A DNA stretch of 49,075 nt from Desulfobulbaceae bacterium. GTDB taxonomy: Bacteria > Desulfobacterota > Desulfobulbia > Desulfobulbales > Desulfobulbaceae. The notes under the pieces are model-generated. The model worked only from the letters and a program-made list of their open reading frames with translations, searched no databases and was not told the DNA's origin. Within the stretch, counting starts at the first letter, position 1; every line of letters starts with the position of its first letter. The position numbers and the translations under genes were made by a program. Where the stretch lies: assembly GCA_011389815.1 (NCBI GenBank), contig JAABTP010000012.1, forward strand, positions 1-49,075, written 5' to 3'. Positions 32,324 to 40,260 of the stretch are shown piece by piece.

Positions 32324-34834
32324 ATGAGCCAAGAGTTTAAACTCCCTTGGCCCTCAACAAAAAACACCATGGGAAAAACACTCATCATCGCAGAAAAACC
32401 CAGCGTGGCCGGAGACATTGTCAAGGCCCTGCCTGGTAATTTTAAAAAATCCAAAACCCATTTCGAGGGGGACAACTACATCGTCTCCTATGCAATCGGG
32501 CATCTTGTCTCTATTGGTTTCCCAGAGGAGATTGACCCAAAATTCCAGAAATGGACCTTGGACAATCTACCCATCCTGCCAGAAGAGTTTCCCCTGAATG
32601 TCCTGCCCAACACCAAAAGCCAGTACAACGCCCTGAGCAAACTCATCCGTCGCAAAGACGTTGATGTCATTGTCAACGGCTGTGATGCGGGTCGCGAAGG
32701 TGAGTTGATCTTCAAGTACATCCTCAAACATGCCTCTACCCCCTCTGTGGCTGAAAAATCCATTCGCAGGCTCTGGCTTCAATCCATGACCCTGGATTCC
32801 ATCCGGACCGGGCTACAGAATCTTCGTGATAATGAAGAAATGTTGAGCCTTGAAGCAGCAGCCCTTTGCCGTTCTGAGGCAGACTGGCTCATAGGTATCA
32901 ACGCCACCCGTGCCCTGACCTGCTATAATTCCCGCCACGGTGGCTTTCGTAAAACCCCTTGTGGTCGGGTCCAGACCCCTACCCTCTCCCTGTTGGTCAA
33001 ACGGGAAGCAGAACGACGGGCCTTTGTCTCCACAGATTACTGGGAACTCCATGCTGATTTCCTCTGCGAGGATGCCACGTATCAAGGCATCTGGATTGAT
33101 CCTGACTTTAAAAAAGACCCTGAAAATCCCCATGCAAAGAAAAAACGTATCTGGGATGAAAAGCAGGCCACAGCAATTGCTGAAAAATGCCGGGGCAAAG
33201 AAGCGGAGGTTGAGGAAACCCATAAAAACTCCAAGCAGGCTCCTCCACAACTATATGACCTGACCTCTTTGCAACGTGAGGCCAACTCCCGGTTTGGATT
33301 TTCAGCAAAAAATACCCTGGGTCTTGCCCAGGCCCTGTATGAACGCCATAAGCTGATTACCTATCCCAGAACTGACAGCCGTTGTCTGCCAGAAGATTAT
33401 CTTAATTCGGTCAACGAAGTCCTTGATCGCCAACAAGAATGGCAATACGGAGCCTTTGCCAAAGAGGCCCTGAGTAAAGAGTATCTGCAAAAGAATCAAA
33501 AAAATAAACGCCTGTTTAATGATAAAAAAATAAGCGACCATTTTGCCATCATTCCCACCTCTGGTCTGCCTGGCAGCCTCAGTGAGCCAGAGCTGAAAGT
33601 CTATCAGATGATCGTGCAGCGTTTTCTGGCGATCCTTTTTCCGCCAGCAGTCTTTCACAATACCCGTCGCCTTTCCCTTGTGGAGCAGGAAACCTTTCTC
33701 ACCGAAGGAAAAATACTTGTGGAACCAGGCTGGAAGGCCGTGTACGGGGCCAAAGCAGGAGCTGGAGATACCAACACCCTGGTGGCCCTGCCTGAAGGCA
33801 AGCCTGTGCTCTGCAACGAAATCGAACAGAAAAAACTGGCCACCAAACCGCCAGCTCGCTTTTCTGAGGCCACCCTGCTCTCGGCTATGGAGCATTCTGG
33901 TCAGCTGGTGGATGATGAGGAACTGGCCGAGGCCATGAAAGAACGCGGACTCGGTACCCCGGCAACCCGGGCCGCTATTATTGAAAAATTGCTCAATGAG
34001 AAATACGTTGTTCGGGAACAAAAGGAGCTCATCCCCACAGGCAAGGCATTTGAGTTGCTCTCCCTGCTGGAGACCCAGGATATTGATGTCCTTGCCTCAC
34101 CGGAATTGACTGGTGAATGGGAATATAAGCTTAACCAAATCCTGCGGGGCAAAATAACCCGTGAACAGTTCATGCAAGAAATCCGGGAACAGACAGCCAA
34201 GATCGTTAAGCAGGTAAAAACCGGCGAAGAAGCTACGCAGCGCGAAGCACCCTTTTCTCCGGTTGATGGAGTCACATTCTTTGAAAATGCCACGGCCTTT
34301 CAATCCGAAGATGGAAAGCTTATGATCCGCAAGATCCTTGGCGGCAGGATCATGGCAGAAGAAGAAATCGTCCGCCTGATTCGCGGAGAAACCGTGGGCC
34401 CATACACTGATTTTCGCTCCAAAAAAGGAAAACCCTTTACTGCTTCAGTCTGTATCAAAGATTCCAAGGTCTCTTTTCAATTTGCTGATTCCACAGATGG
34501 GCTTGATCTTGAAGCAATTAAAAAACAGGACCCCCTTGGCACCTCACCCGTGGATCAGACCAAGGTCTTTGAAACTCCTATGGCTTATATGTCAGAGTCT
34601 GCTCTGGAGGGCGATCGAAAAAAAGGACTCCGCATAGGAAAAATTATTCTGGAGCGCACCATCAGCCAGGAGAATGTCACTCAGCTGTTGACTAAGGGAA
34701 AAACCGAACTGATTAAAGGATTTATATCCAAGAAAAAACGACCCTTTGACGCATATCTCTGCATGGACAAGAAAGGGAAGATCACCTTTGAATTTCCGCC
34801 GAGAAAGCCGAGAGCAAAGAAAGGGAAAAAATGA
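32324..34834 (+). CDS. topB: DNA topoisomerase III (type IA)
   Basis: ATP-independent type IA topoisomerase that relaxes negative supercoils and decatenates DNA through a 5'-phosphotyrosine link. 836 residues. The Toprim domain begins LIIAEKPSVAGDIVKAL and holds NGCDAGREGELIF (about 118-130). The active tyrosine is Tyr347 in LITYPRTDSR. ATSGLPGSL-like HFAIIPTSG and ERGLGTPATRAAIIEKL are further family marks. The C-terminus has two topoisomerase C-terminal repeats (about 640-720 and 755-830; GRIMAEEEIVRLI...GPYTDFRSKKGKPF and ERTISQENVTQLL...GFISKKKRPF) instead of zinc fingers. The real start could be the ATG for Met16, where homology begins. Neither start has a strong ribosome site. Confidence 0.93.
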   Translation: MSQEFKLPWPSTKNTMGKTLIIAEKPSVAGDIVKALPGNFKKSKTHFEGDNYIVSYAIGHLVSIGFPEEIDPKFQKWTLDNLPILPEEFPLNVLPNTKSQYNALSKLIRRKDVDVIVNGCDAGREGELIFKYILKHASTPSVAEKSIRRLWLQSMTLDSIRTGLQNLRDNEEMLSLEAAALCRSEADWLIGINATRALTCYNSRHGGFRKTPCGRVQTPTLSLLVKREAERRAFVSTDYWELHADFLCEDATYQGIWIDPDFKKDPENPHAKKKRIWDEKQATAIAEKCRGKEAEVEETHKNSKQAPPQLYDLTSLQREANSRFGFSAKNTLGLAQALYERHKLITYPRTDSRCLPEDYLNSVNEVLDRQQEWQYGAFAKEALSKEYLQKNQKNKRLFNDKKISDHFAIIPTSGLPGSLSEPELKVYQMIVQRFLAILFPPAVFHNTRRLSLVEQETFLTEGKILVEPGWKAVYGAKAGAGDTNTLVALPEGKPVLCNEIEQKKLATKPPARFSEATLLSAMEHSGQLVDDEELAEAMKERGLGTPATRAAIIEKLLNEKYVVREQKELIPTGKAFELLSLLETQDIDVLASPELTGEWEYKLNQILRGKITREQFMQEIREQTAKIVKQVKTGEEATQREAPFSPVDGVTFFENATAFQSEDGKLMIRKILGGRIMAEEEIVRLIRGETVGPYTDFRSKKGKPFTASVCIKDSKVSFQFADSTDGLDLEAIKKQDPLGTSPVDQTKVFETPMAYMSESALEGDRKKGLRIGKIILERTISQENVTQLLTKGKTELIKGFISKKKRPFDAYLCMDKKGKITFEFPPRKPRAKKGKK

Positions 34835-34839
34835 TCCCG

Positions 34840-34855
34840 GCCTGCTTGAGCAGGC
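34840..34855 (+). other. small hairpin just ahead of the rsfS ribosome site
   Basis: GCCTGC/GCAGGC with loop TTGA, immediately before GGAG (34859-34862). There is no T tract, so it is unlikely to be a terminator. It may affect translation of rsfS or stabilise the transcript end after topB. Confidence 0.35.
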
Positions 34856-34874
34856 ATAGGAGTTATATCATACA

Positions 34875-35276
34875 ATGCGACAACTGAAAAAAAAACACCG
34901 TCAACGAACCCCGCTGGAACTGGCAGAAATCTGTGCCCGCACTGCGCTGGAGACTAAGGCAGAAGACCTTGTTATCCTGGACGTTCATGCCTCCTCTTCC
35001 TTTACTGATTATTTTGTTGTTATGAGCGGTCGCTCCAGCCGTCATGTTCAGGGACTGGCAGAGGCTATTGAAGCAGAACTGCGTTCCAAACGAGTCACCA
35101 GTACCCATTCAGAAGGACTTAAGGAAGGTTTATGGGTGCTGCTGGATTTTGGTGATATTGTGGCTCATATATTTTATAAGGACGAACGGGAATTTTATGA
35201 CCTGGAAGGGCTCTGGCATGATGCACCACGAGTGGATCTTAAAGAACTGGGACTTGAAGAGCAGGAGGAGGAATAA
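34875..35276 (+). CDS. rsfS: ribosome silencing factor RsfS
   Basis: Binds ribosomal protein uL14 on the large subunit and blocks subunit joining when nutrients are short. 133 residues, usual length. Family marks: KAEDLVILDVHASSSFTDYFVVMSGRSSRHVQGLAEAIE and EGLKEGLWVLLDFGDIVAHIFYKDEREFYDLEGLWHDAP. A basic N-terminal extension (RQLKKKHRQR) and an acidic tail (EEQEEE) flank the core. The stop overlaps the gpmI start (TAATG), so the two are translationally coupled. Coupling of RsfS with a glycolytic mutase recurs in bacteria. Confidence 0.95.
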   Translation: MRQLKKKHRQRTPLELAEICARTALETKAEDLVILDVHASSSFTDYFVVMSGRSSRHVQGLAEAIEAELRSKRVTSTHSEGLKEGLWVLLDFGDIVAHIFYKDEREFYDLEGLWHDAPRVDLKELGLEEQEEE

Positions 35277-36838
35277 TGGCAGACAACAGGCCGGTAGTCC
35301 TGGCAATCCTGGACGGCTGGGGCATTGCTCCAGCCTCAGCAACCAATGCGGTTTCCGTGGCCAATACGCCGAATATGGATCGCTGGGCCGCAGAGTATCC
35401 AACAACCAGTCTGATTGCCCATAATGGCTTGGTCGGCTTACCTGAAGGCCAGATGGGTAATTCCGAGGTCGGGCACCTCAATATTGGCTCTGGTCGCATT
35501 GTCTATCAAGACTATACCCGCATCAACCAAGCCGTGAAACAGGGCGAACTTGCCCAAAACCCAGCTCTGACCAAGGTCATGGATCAGGTCAAGGCTGCGG
35601 GCAACCGGATTCATTTCTGTGGCCTGCTCTCAGACGGTGGGGTCCATTCTCATATCAAACACCTGGAAGCACTGCTGGCAATGGCAGAGGACAGAGGATT
35701 AGAGGCAAATATCCACTGTTTCATGGATGGCCGGGACACCCCACCCTCCAGTGGCGCAGGATATATGAAAGACCTGCTTGCCGCCATTGAGCGCATCGGC
35801 TGCGGACAGGTGGCAACGATCTCTGGTCGTTACTGGGCTATGGATCGGGACACCCGCTGGGACCGGGTGGAAAAGGCATGGCAGGCCATGGTTGGAGGCC
35901 AGGGAGTAACAGCTGAAGCCCCTTTGCAGGCCATTGAGGATGCCTATGCACGGGAAGAGACTGATGAGTTTATCAAACCCACAGTCCTGCTCAATACGAC
36001 CGGAGAACCTGTGGGCAGAATTGCTGATAACGATGCCATTGTCTTTTTCAATTTCCGGGCTGATCGGGTACGGGAACTCTGCCATGCCTTTTCTGATAGC
36101 GATTTTCAGGGCTTTGATGTCAGTGATCGGCCCAAGCTGCTGGAACTGGTCACCATGACCGAGTATGAGGCTGACTTTACCTTTCCCATTGCCTTTCCGC
36201 CCCAAAGCCTTACCCGCATTCTCGGAGAAGAAACCAGCAAGGCAGGCATGCACCAGTTACGTATTGCCGAGACAGAGAAATACGCCCATGTGACCTATTT
36301 TTTTAACGGTGGCGGAGAAGAGCCTTTTCCAGATGAAGATCGTATCCTCATTGAATCACCACGGGATGTGGCCACCTATGACCAAAAACCTGCCATGAGC
36401 GCAGTGGAGGTGACAGACCGGTTACTTGCTGCGCTGAACGATCAGGCAGAGGCTGGCACGCCCTACGATCTGGTGATCCTCAATTTTGCCAATGGCGATA
36501 TGGTCGGGCATAGCGGGGTGCTGGAGGCGGCAGTGCAGGCATGTGAAACCGTGGATACCTGCTTAGGACGAATCGCTGAGAAAATCCAACAAATGGGTGG
36601 TTCCTTACTCATCACAGCAGATCATGGCAATGCCGAGACTATGGTCAATCTGGAAACAGGCCAGCCTCATACAGCCCATACCCTCAATCCGGTACCGCTG
36701 ATTCTGGTCAGCGAGGAGCATAAGAGCTGCACCCTGAAGGACGGCGGTGCGCTCAAGGATATCGCCCCGACCCTGATGCATTTACTGGGATTAGAGCAGC
36801 CTGAAGAGATGGAAGGGAACAGCCTGATTGTTAAATAA
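35276..36838 (+). CDS. gpmI: 2,3-bisphosphoglycerate-independent phosphoglycerate mutase
   Basis: Manganese-dependent enzyme converting 3-phosphoglycerate to 2-phosphoglycerate in glycolysis and gluconeogenesis. 520 residues, normal length. The alkaline-phosphatase-like start VVLAILDGWGIAPAS holds metal ligand Asp13. GNSEVGHLNIGSGR carries the phosphorylated Ser63. MDGRDTPP, NFRADRVRE, FNGGGEEPFPDEDR and ITADHGNAETM (metal-binding Asp-His pair) follow in family order. Ribosome site GGAGGAGG precedes an ATG that overlaps the rsfS stop. Confidence 0.96.
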   Translation: MADNRPVVLAILDGWGIAPASATNAVSVANTPNMDRWAAEYPTTSLIAHNGLVGLPEGQMGNSEVGHLNIGSGRIVYQDYTRINQAVKQGELAQNPALTKVMDQVKAAGNRIHFCGLLSDGGVHSHIKHLEALLAMAEDRGLEANIHCFMDGRDTPPSSGAGYMKDLLAAIERIGCGQVATISGRYWAMDRDTRWDRVEKAWQAMVGGQGVTAEAPLQAIEDAYAREETDEFIKPTVLLNTTGEPVGRIADNDAIVFFNFRADRVRELCHAFSDSDFQGFDVSDRPKLLELVTMTEYEADFTFPIAFPPQSLTRILGEETSKAGMHQLRIAETEKYAHVTYFFNGGGEEPFPDEDRILIESPRDVATYDQKPAMSAVEVTDRLLAALNDQAEAGTPYDLVILNFANGDMVGHSGVLEAAVQACETVDTCLGRIAEKIQQMGGSLLITADHGNAETMVNLETGQPHTAHTLNPVPLILVSEEHKSCTLKDGGALKDIAPTLMHLLGLEQPEEMEGNSLIVK

Positions 36839-36917
36839 AAGTGTACTCAGGGAGCCGGGCATGCCTGCTTGGCTGTCCACATTATAACCACGATGTATTG
36901 ATGAAAGAGGTCATTGT

Positions 36918-37874
36918 ATGAAACAAGTTCTTATAACCGGCGGTGCTGGCTTCCTTGGATCCCATCTTTGCGAACGACTCTTGAATGACGGGCATGAAGT
37001 CCTTTGTGTTGATAACTGCTTTACCGGTAATAAGCAGAATATCATGCATCTTATGGATACCCCACGTTTTGAGTTTATCCGTCATGATATCACCTTCTCT
37101 CTTTATCTGGAAGTAGACGAAATTTATAATCTTGCCTGCCCGGCATCGCCAGTACATTATCAATATGACCCGGTGCAGACCACCAAGACTACCGTACACG
37201 GCGCAATCAACATGCTGGGGCTTGCCAAGCGTATTCAGGCCAAAATACTTCAGGCATCGACCTCAGAGGTGTATGGAGACCCATCTGTTCATCCGCAACC
37301 AGAGACATATTGGGGGAATGTTAATCCCATCGGGATCCGCTCCTGTTACGATGAAGGCAAACGTTGCGCTGAAACCCTCTTTTTTGATTATTACCGTCAG
37401 CATCAACTCCGCATTAAAGTTGCGAGAATTTTTAATACCTATGGGCCGCGAATGCATCCTGATGACGGCAGGGTGGTTTCCAACTTTATTGTTCAGGCTC
37501 TCAAAAATCAACCTATCACGGTATACGGAGACGGTTCTCAAACCCGTTCTTTTTGCTATGTGGATGATATGATAGAGGGGTTTATCAGGTTGATGGGGAC
37601 AGATGACGGCTTCACCGGCCCTGTAAATCTTGGCAATCCTGGTGAGTTTACTATCCTGGAATTGGCTGAACAGGTTTTAGAGATGACCGGGTCAAAATCT
37701 GAGATTCAGTTTAATCCGTTGCCTCATGATGATCCTAAGCAAAGAAAACCGGATATTTCACTGGCTGGAAAAGAATTAGATTGGCAACCAAAAGTGAAAT
37801 TGAAAGAAGGGCTTGTAAAAACGATACAATATTTTGACAACTACCTGAAAGTCAATGGTGCTTCTAATATTTGA
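36918..37874 (+). CDS. uxs: UDP-glucuronate decarboxylase (UDP-xylose synthase)
   Basis: NAD-dependent short-chain epimerase-type enzyme that converts UDP-glucuronate to UDP-xylose for surface polysaccharides. 318 residues. Rossmann motif [15 protein letters not shown] at the N-terminus, [23 protein letters not shown] near 57-77 (characteristic of UXS), [10 protein letters not shown] near 113, catalytic Tyr144-x-x-x-Lys148 in [31 protein letters not shown], and [22 protein letters not shown] seven bases before ATG supports the start. It stands 79 bases after gpmI. The following 80 bases lead into the 23-bp repeat array. Confidence 0.92.
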   Translation: MKQVLITGGAGFLGSHLCERLLNDGHEVLCVDNCFTGNKQNIMHLMDTPRFEFIRHDITFSLYLEVDEIYNLACPASPVHYQYDPVQTTKTTVHGAINMLGLAKRIQAKILQASTSEVYGDPSVHPQPETYWGNVNPIGIRSCYDEGKRCAETLFFDYYRQHQLRIKVARIFNTYGPRMHPDDGRVVSNFIVQALKNQPITVYGDGSQTRSFCYVDDMIEGFIRLMGTDDGFTGPVNLGNPGEFTILELAEQVLEMTGSKSEIQFNPLPHDDPKQRKPDISLAGKELDWQPKVKLKEGLVKTIQYFDNYLKVNGASNI

Positions 37875-37956
37875 AGTCCACTTGTTGAACATTACTGAAA
37901 AAGAGACAGCGTATAGGCACGGGTGCAGGGCAGAATGCAGGTGATAGAAAAAGTGG

Positions 37957-38117
37957 ATGCTAACATGAAGCGATTCTCCATGCTGGCATTGAGATATTCT
38001 CCATGCTACGTTCGAGAGTCTCTCCATGCTACGTTGGAGACTCTCTACATGCTAGCATGGAGACTTTCTCCATGCCAGCATCAAGATTATTTACATGCCA
38101 GCATGGACTGAAACTCC
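37957..38117. repeat. seven contiguous 23-bp dyad-symmetric tandem repeats
   Basis: Units begin at 37957, 37980, 38003, 38026, 38049, 38072 and 38095, with no spacers. Each begins with a 10-base block near the palindrome ATGCTAGCAT (perfect in unit 5; ATGCCAGCAT in units 6 and 7; ATGCTGGCAT in unit 2; ATGCTACGTT in units 3 and 4). In most units a 13-base block near GGAGAnnnTCTCC, itself an inverted repeat, follows. The two palindromes alternate, so the whole array can fold into a row of hairpins or bind a dimeric protein every 23 bp. The period is not a multiple of three, so it is not a coding repeat. Confidence 0.85.
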
Positions 38118-38149
38118 TCCTCATCCCCCTTCCCTTCCCCCTTTTCCTG

Positions 38150-38178
38150 TTGACAAAATCTCTGAGTCCTCCTACATT
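38150..38178 (+). promoter_or_regulatory. sigma70-type promoter for the thioredoxin-like gene
   Basis: Perfect TTGACA (38150-38155), 17-bp spacer, TACATT (38173-38178). It starts about 30 bases after the last 23-bp repeat, so a protein bound to the array could act on it. The leader would be about 180 bases. Confidence 0.55.
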
Positions 38179-38183
38179 AGTTG

Positions 38184-38297
38184 ATGAAGCAATTACAGCC
38201 TATTGTTGAACGTTTGCTGCGACCGATCAAGGTTCCGTCGCTCGGTCGAAACGTTGCCGGTTATCTCCTGCACCCGATAATATCGCTACGGTCTTGA
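38184..38297 (+). other. possible 37-codon leader frame with internal hairpin
   Basis: ATG 38184 to TGA 38297 reads MKQLQPIVERLL..., a basic, moderately hydrophobic peptide of 37 residues. There is no ribosome site, but the promoter just upstream would start transcription within a base or two of the ATG, so a leaderless message is conceivable. Inside it CGACCGA (38220-38226) and TCGGTCG (38242-38248) form a stem. It may equally be an untranslated structured leader. Confidence 0.25.
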
Positions 38298-38367
38298 AGA
38301 ATGTCCCACCTGGAAATTCCACAGACAAGTCCCTCACAACTCGGTCCAACAAAAAGGAAAGAGAGAA

Positions 38368-38826
38368 ATGAACAAAAGCCCCGCATCAGCCTTTCTGCTA
38401 CTCCTTGCTTTCATCGTCGCAACCTTCCTCAGCATCCCACACACCGCAGAGGCCGTGACCACCAGTAAATGGTACAAAAAGGCATCCAGCTTTGAAAAAA
38501 TAGAAAAGGCAGCAAAGCAAAAAGACAAACCCTACATCGTCTTCTTTTACACAGACTGGTGCGGCTACTGCAAAAAGATGAACAAGAAATACCTCAGCAA
38601 CACAAAGGTAAAAAAGGTTTTATCAAAATATTACAGGATTAAAATTAAAACAGATGGCAGTGAGAAAGCAAAAGCCTTGGCTCATAGAAAAGGCGTTCAT
38701 GGGATTCCTGACTTCAGGGTAGTCCACCCTGACGGCAGAAATCTTCGAATCCACCCTTTTGGAAAAAACGGTGCAGTGGAAGTCGAAACATTTATCAAAG
38801 CATTGAAAGCAGCCCTGAAGGGCTGA
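38368..38826 (+). CDS. periplasmic thioredoxin-like protein
   Basis: 152 residues. A signal peptide with probable cleavage after TAEA (residue 29) sends it to the periplasm. The rest is a thioredoxin fold with the active pair DWCGYCKKM (Cys65, Cys68) after the strand KPYIVFFYT, and the cis-proline strand GIPDFRVV. The CxxC sequence CGYC differs from that of classic thioredoxin (CGPC) and resembles DsbD-gamma and thioredoxin-7-type proteins. It is a likely disulfide reductase or exchange factor for exported proteins. Ribosome site AAGGAAAGAG precedes ATG. The unknown gene at 38840 follows 13 bases after its stop. Confidence 0.8.
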   Translation: MNKSPASAFLLLLAFIVATFLSIPHTAEAVTTSKWYKKASSFEKIEKAAKQKDKPYIVFFYTDWCGYCKKMNKKYLSNTKVKKVLSKYYRIKIKTDGSEKAKALAHRKGVHGIPDFRVVHPDGRNLRIHPFGKNGAVEVETFIKALKAALKG

Positions 38827-38839
38827 AGCGGAGAATTCC

Positions 38840-39451
38840 ATGAAGCTGGCTGACAGTGATTCTCGGTTAGGCAGAAAACTGGGGAAAATTCTTCCTTCTG
38901 ATGAGGAAGAGAACAAAACAAAAAGACATAACTTTGGTTCAATGGACGAGCCGGAAACAAAACTCGAAAAAAAAATCAAGCAATGGTTCACAGATGAGGA
39001 GAAACAAGAACGCCCCCTGATCATTAAAGAAAATGTAGGATTCCCCCTCAAAATCCTCGTGATCACCTATTATCGGGCCATCCTTTTTGAGGCAGGAGTC
39101 TTATGTCGCCTAAAAGATATCAGTGACAAGGTCTGGCGACAATTTGTTTCAGTTCACCTCACTGAGAATACCCTTTCTTCCACCTTGGAACTTGGTTTCT
39201 TCCGTTACCACGATTCCCTTTTTTATCATAATCCATATAAAGACACCAGCCCATACATGGAAGAGACGGAATTCAAGCTTGATAGCTGGAAGCTGGAACG
39301 ACTCAGCAAGAAAGAAGCGTCTTATATATACAGCGTGTTAAAAGATAAGCAACTCTATTGGCAGGAAACACGCCGCAAAGAACACATTGAGCAGATCGGG
39401 TCCTTGAATTCAAAGCCACCCGGAGGATCGCCACCTAAAAAGAAAGAATAA
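38840..39451 (+). CDS. unknown cytoplasmic protein
   Basis: 203 residues, not recognised. It is highly charged with no signal peptide. The first 60 residues are acidic and basic in blocks (LPSDEEENKTKR, KLEKKIKQWFTDEEKQER). The centre (about 66-160) has strand-rich hydrophobic runs (FPLKILVITYYRAILFEAGVLCRL, VWRQFVSVHL, LELGFFRYHDSLFYHNPY). The C-terminus is a basic helix plus a Pro/Gly/Lys tail (PPGGSPPKKKE). GGAG at 38830-38833 supports the start. It shares a transcript with the thioredoxin-like gene (13-base gap) and converges with the bat operon, whose last stop lies 9 bases away. Confidence 0.6.
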   Translation: MKLADSDSRLGRKLGKILPSDEEENKTKRHNFGSMDEPETKLEKKIKQWFTDEEKQERPLIIKENVGFPLKILVITYYRAILFEAGVLCRLKDISDKVWRQFVSVHLTENTLSSTLELGFFRYHDSLFYHNPYKDTSPYMEETEFKLDSWKLERLSKKEASYIYSVLKDKQLYWQETRRKEHIEQIGSLNSKPPGGSPPKKKE

Positions 39452-39459
39452 TCCTCCCA

Positions 39460-40260
39460 TTACTCTTTCACCAGCTCGACAACCAAAGCAAAACTTTCTT
39501 TAGCCAACCAACCGGTCTTACCGTTTTCCGTCTCAACAAGCACATAATATCCGTGCTCTTTTCCCGGTCGGACTAATCTGCCCGCCTTAATATCACCAGC
39601 CAGCGTTGCATCAGCAAAGGGCGAAATCAACAAATGGGTGTCCTCCGCCAAAACCACCCCAACCTTCCAGTCCTGATAGCGCAAAAATGCCAGAGGTAGG
39701 GTGAGAAGGCACAGGATCAACGCACCTGTCATCAACCAGCTTTTTCCATTTCCTCCCTTGCCTGTCCTCAAGCTTGCCAGCAAGGCAGAAAGCGAAAAGA
39801 ATAAAAAAGCACAACCAGCAATCAACAACCATTGATCTGCCCCAAGCAGACCAGCCAAACGCCTGTGCAATGCTTGATCATCACGATACAGACCTGCGTC
39901 CTTACGTACCTGTTCCAGATTTCCCTGAATATCTGCATCGCCAGGAGCCAGATGCCGGGCCCGCTCATAGTTGAGCACTGCCTGCCCAACCTCTCCGGCA
40001 GCAGCATAGCTGTTAGCCAGATTATACAATAAAGAAGCAGACACACCTTGTTTGCTGATAATATTGGAATACTGGGCAATAGCCTGCTCAAACTCTCCCT
40101 GGGTAAAAGAGATATTTGCCTGTTCAAATAATGCCGCAGCGTTTTCCTGTTCTCCGGCAATAACCAGAGTTGATAAGCCTAGTATGATCGCTGGCAGAGC
40201 CACCTGCACTATTCGGAGTAGTACTCGTAACAACATGGAGGGTAATATATTTCGCTTCAT
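39460..40260 (-). CDS. batE: BatE-like TPR and SH3 protein
   Basis: 266 residues, last gene of the Bat operon. Signal or anchor helix (about 12-35), TPR pair (about 38-105, ALFEQANISFTQGEFEQAIAQYSNII and ASLLYNLANSYAAAGEVGQAVLNYERARHLAPGDADI), two membrane helices (about 140-160 and 172-192), and a C-terminal SH3-like domain (about 200-262, VVLAEDTHLLISPFADATLAGDIKAGRLV...GKTGWLAKESF). This order is that of BatE proteins, which have been linked to envelope stress and aerotolerance. The start overlaps the batD stop by four bases (ATGA). Confidence 0.85.
   Translation of the reverse strand: MKRNILPSMLLRVLLRIVQVALPAIILGLSTLVIAGEQENAAALFEQANISFTQGEFEQAIAQYSNIISKQGVSASLLYNLANSYAAAGEVGQAVLNYERARHLAPGDADIQGNLEQVRKDAGLYRDDQALHRRLAGLLGADQWLLIAGCAFLFFSLSALLASLRTGKGGNGKSWLMTGALILCLLTLPLAFLRYQDWKVGVVLAEDTHLLISPFADATLAGDIKAGRLVRPGKEHGYYVLVETENGKTGWLAKESFALVVELVKE

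Larger units (their letters stand above)
37875..38367 (+). other. intergenic region with 23-bp repeat array, promoter and structured leader
   Basis: 493 bases between the UDP-xylose synthase and thioredoxin-like genes. It holds seven 23-bp tandem repeats (37957-38117), a C/T-rich tract (38112-38147), a TTGACA/TACATT promoter (38150-38178), a short 37-codon frame (38184-38297) and a 7-bp hairpin inside that frame. It appears to be a compact regulatory or structural segment. Confidence 0.6.

Noticed and set aside
33302-34021. 239-codon minus-strand frame
   Set aside because: Antisense shadow of topoisomerase III, no family motif.
37957-38117. CRISPR-like short repeats
   Set aside because: The 23-bp units are contiguous, with no unique spacers and no cas genes nearby.
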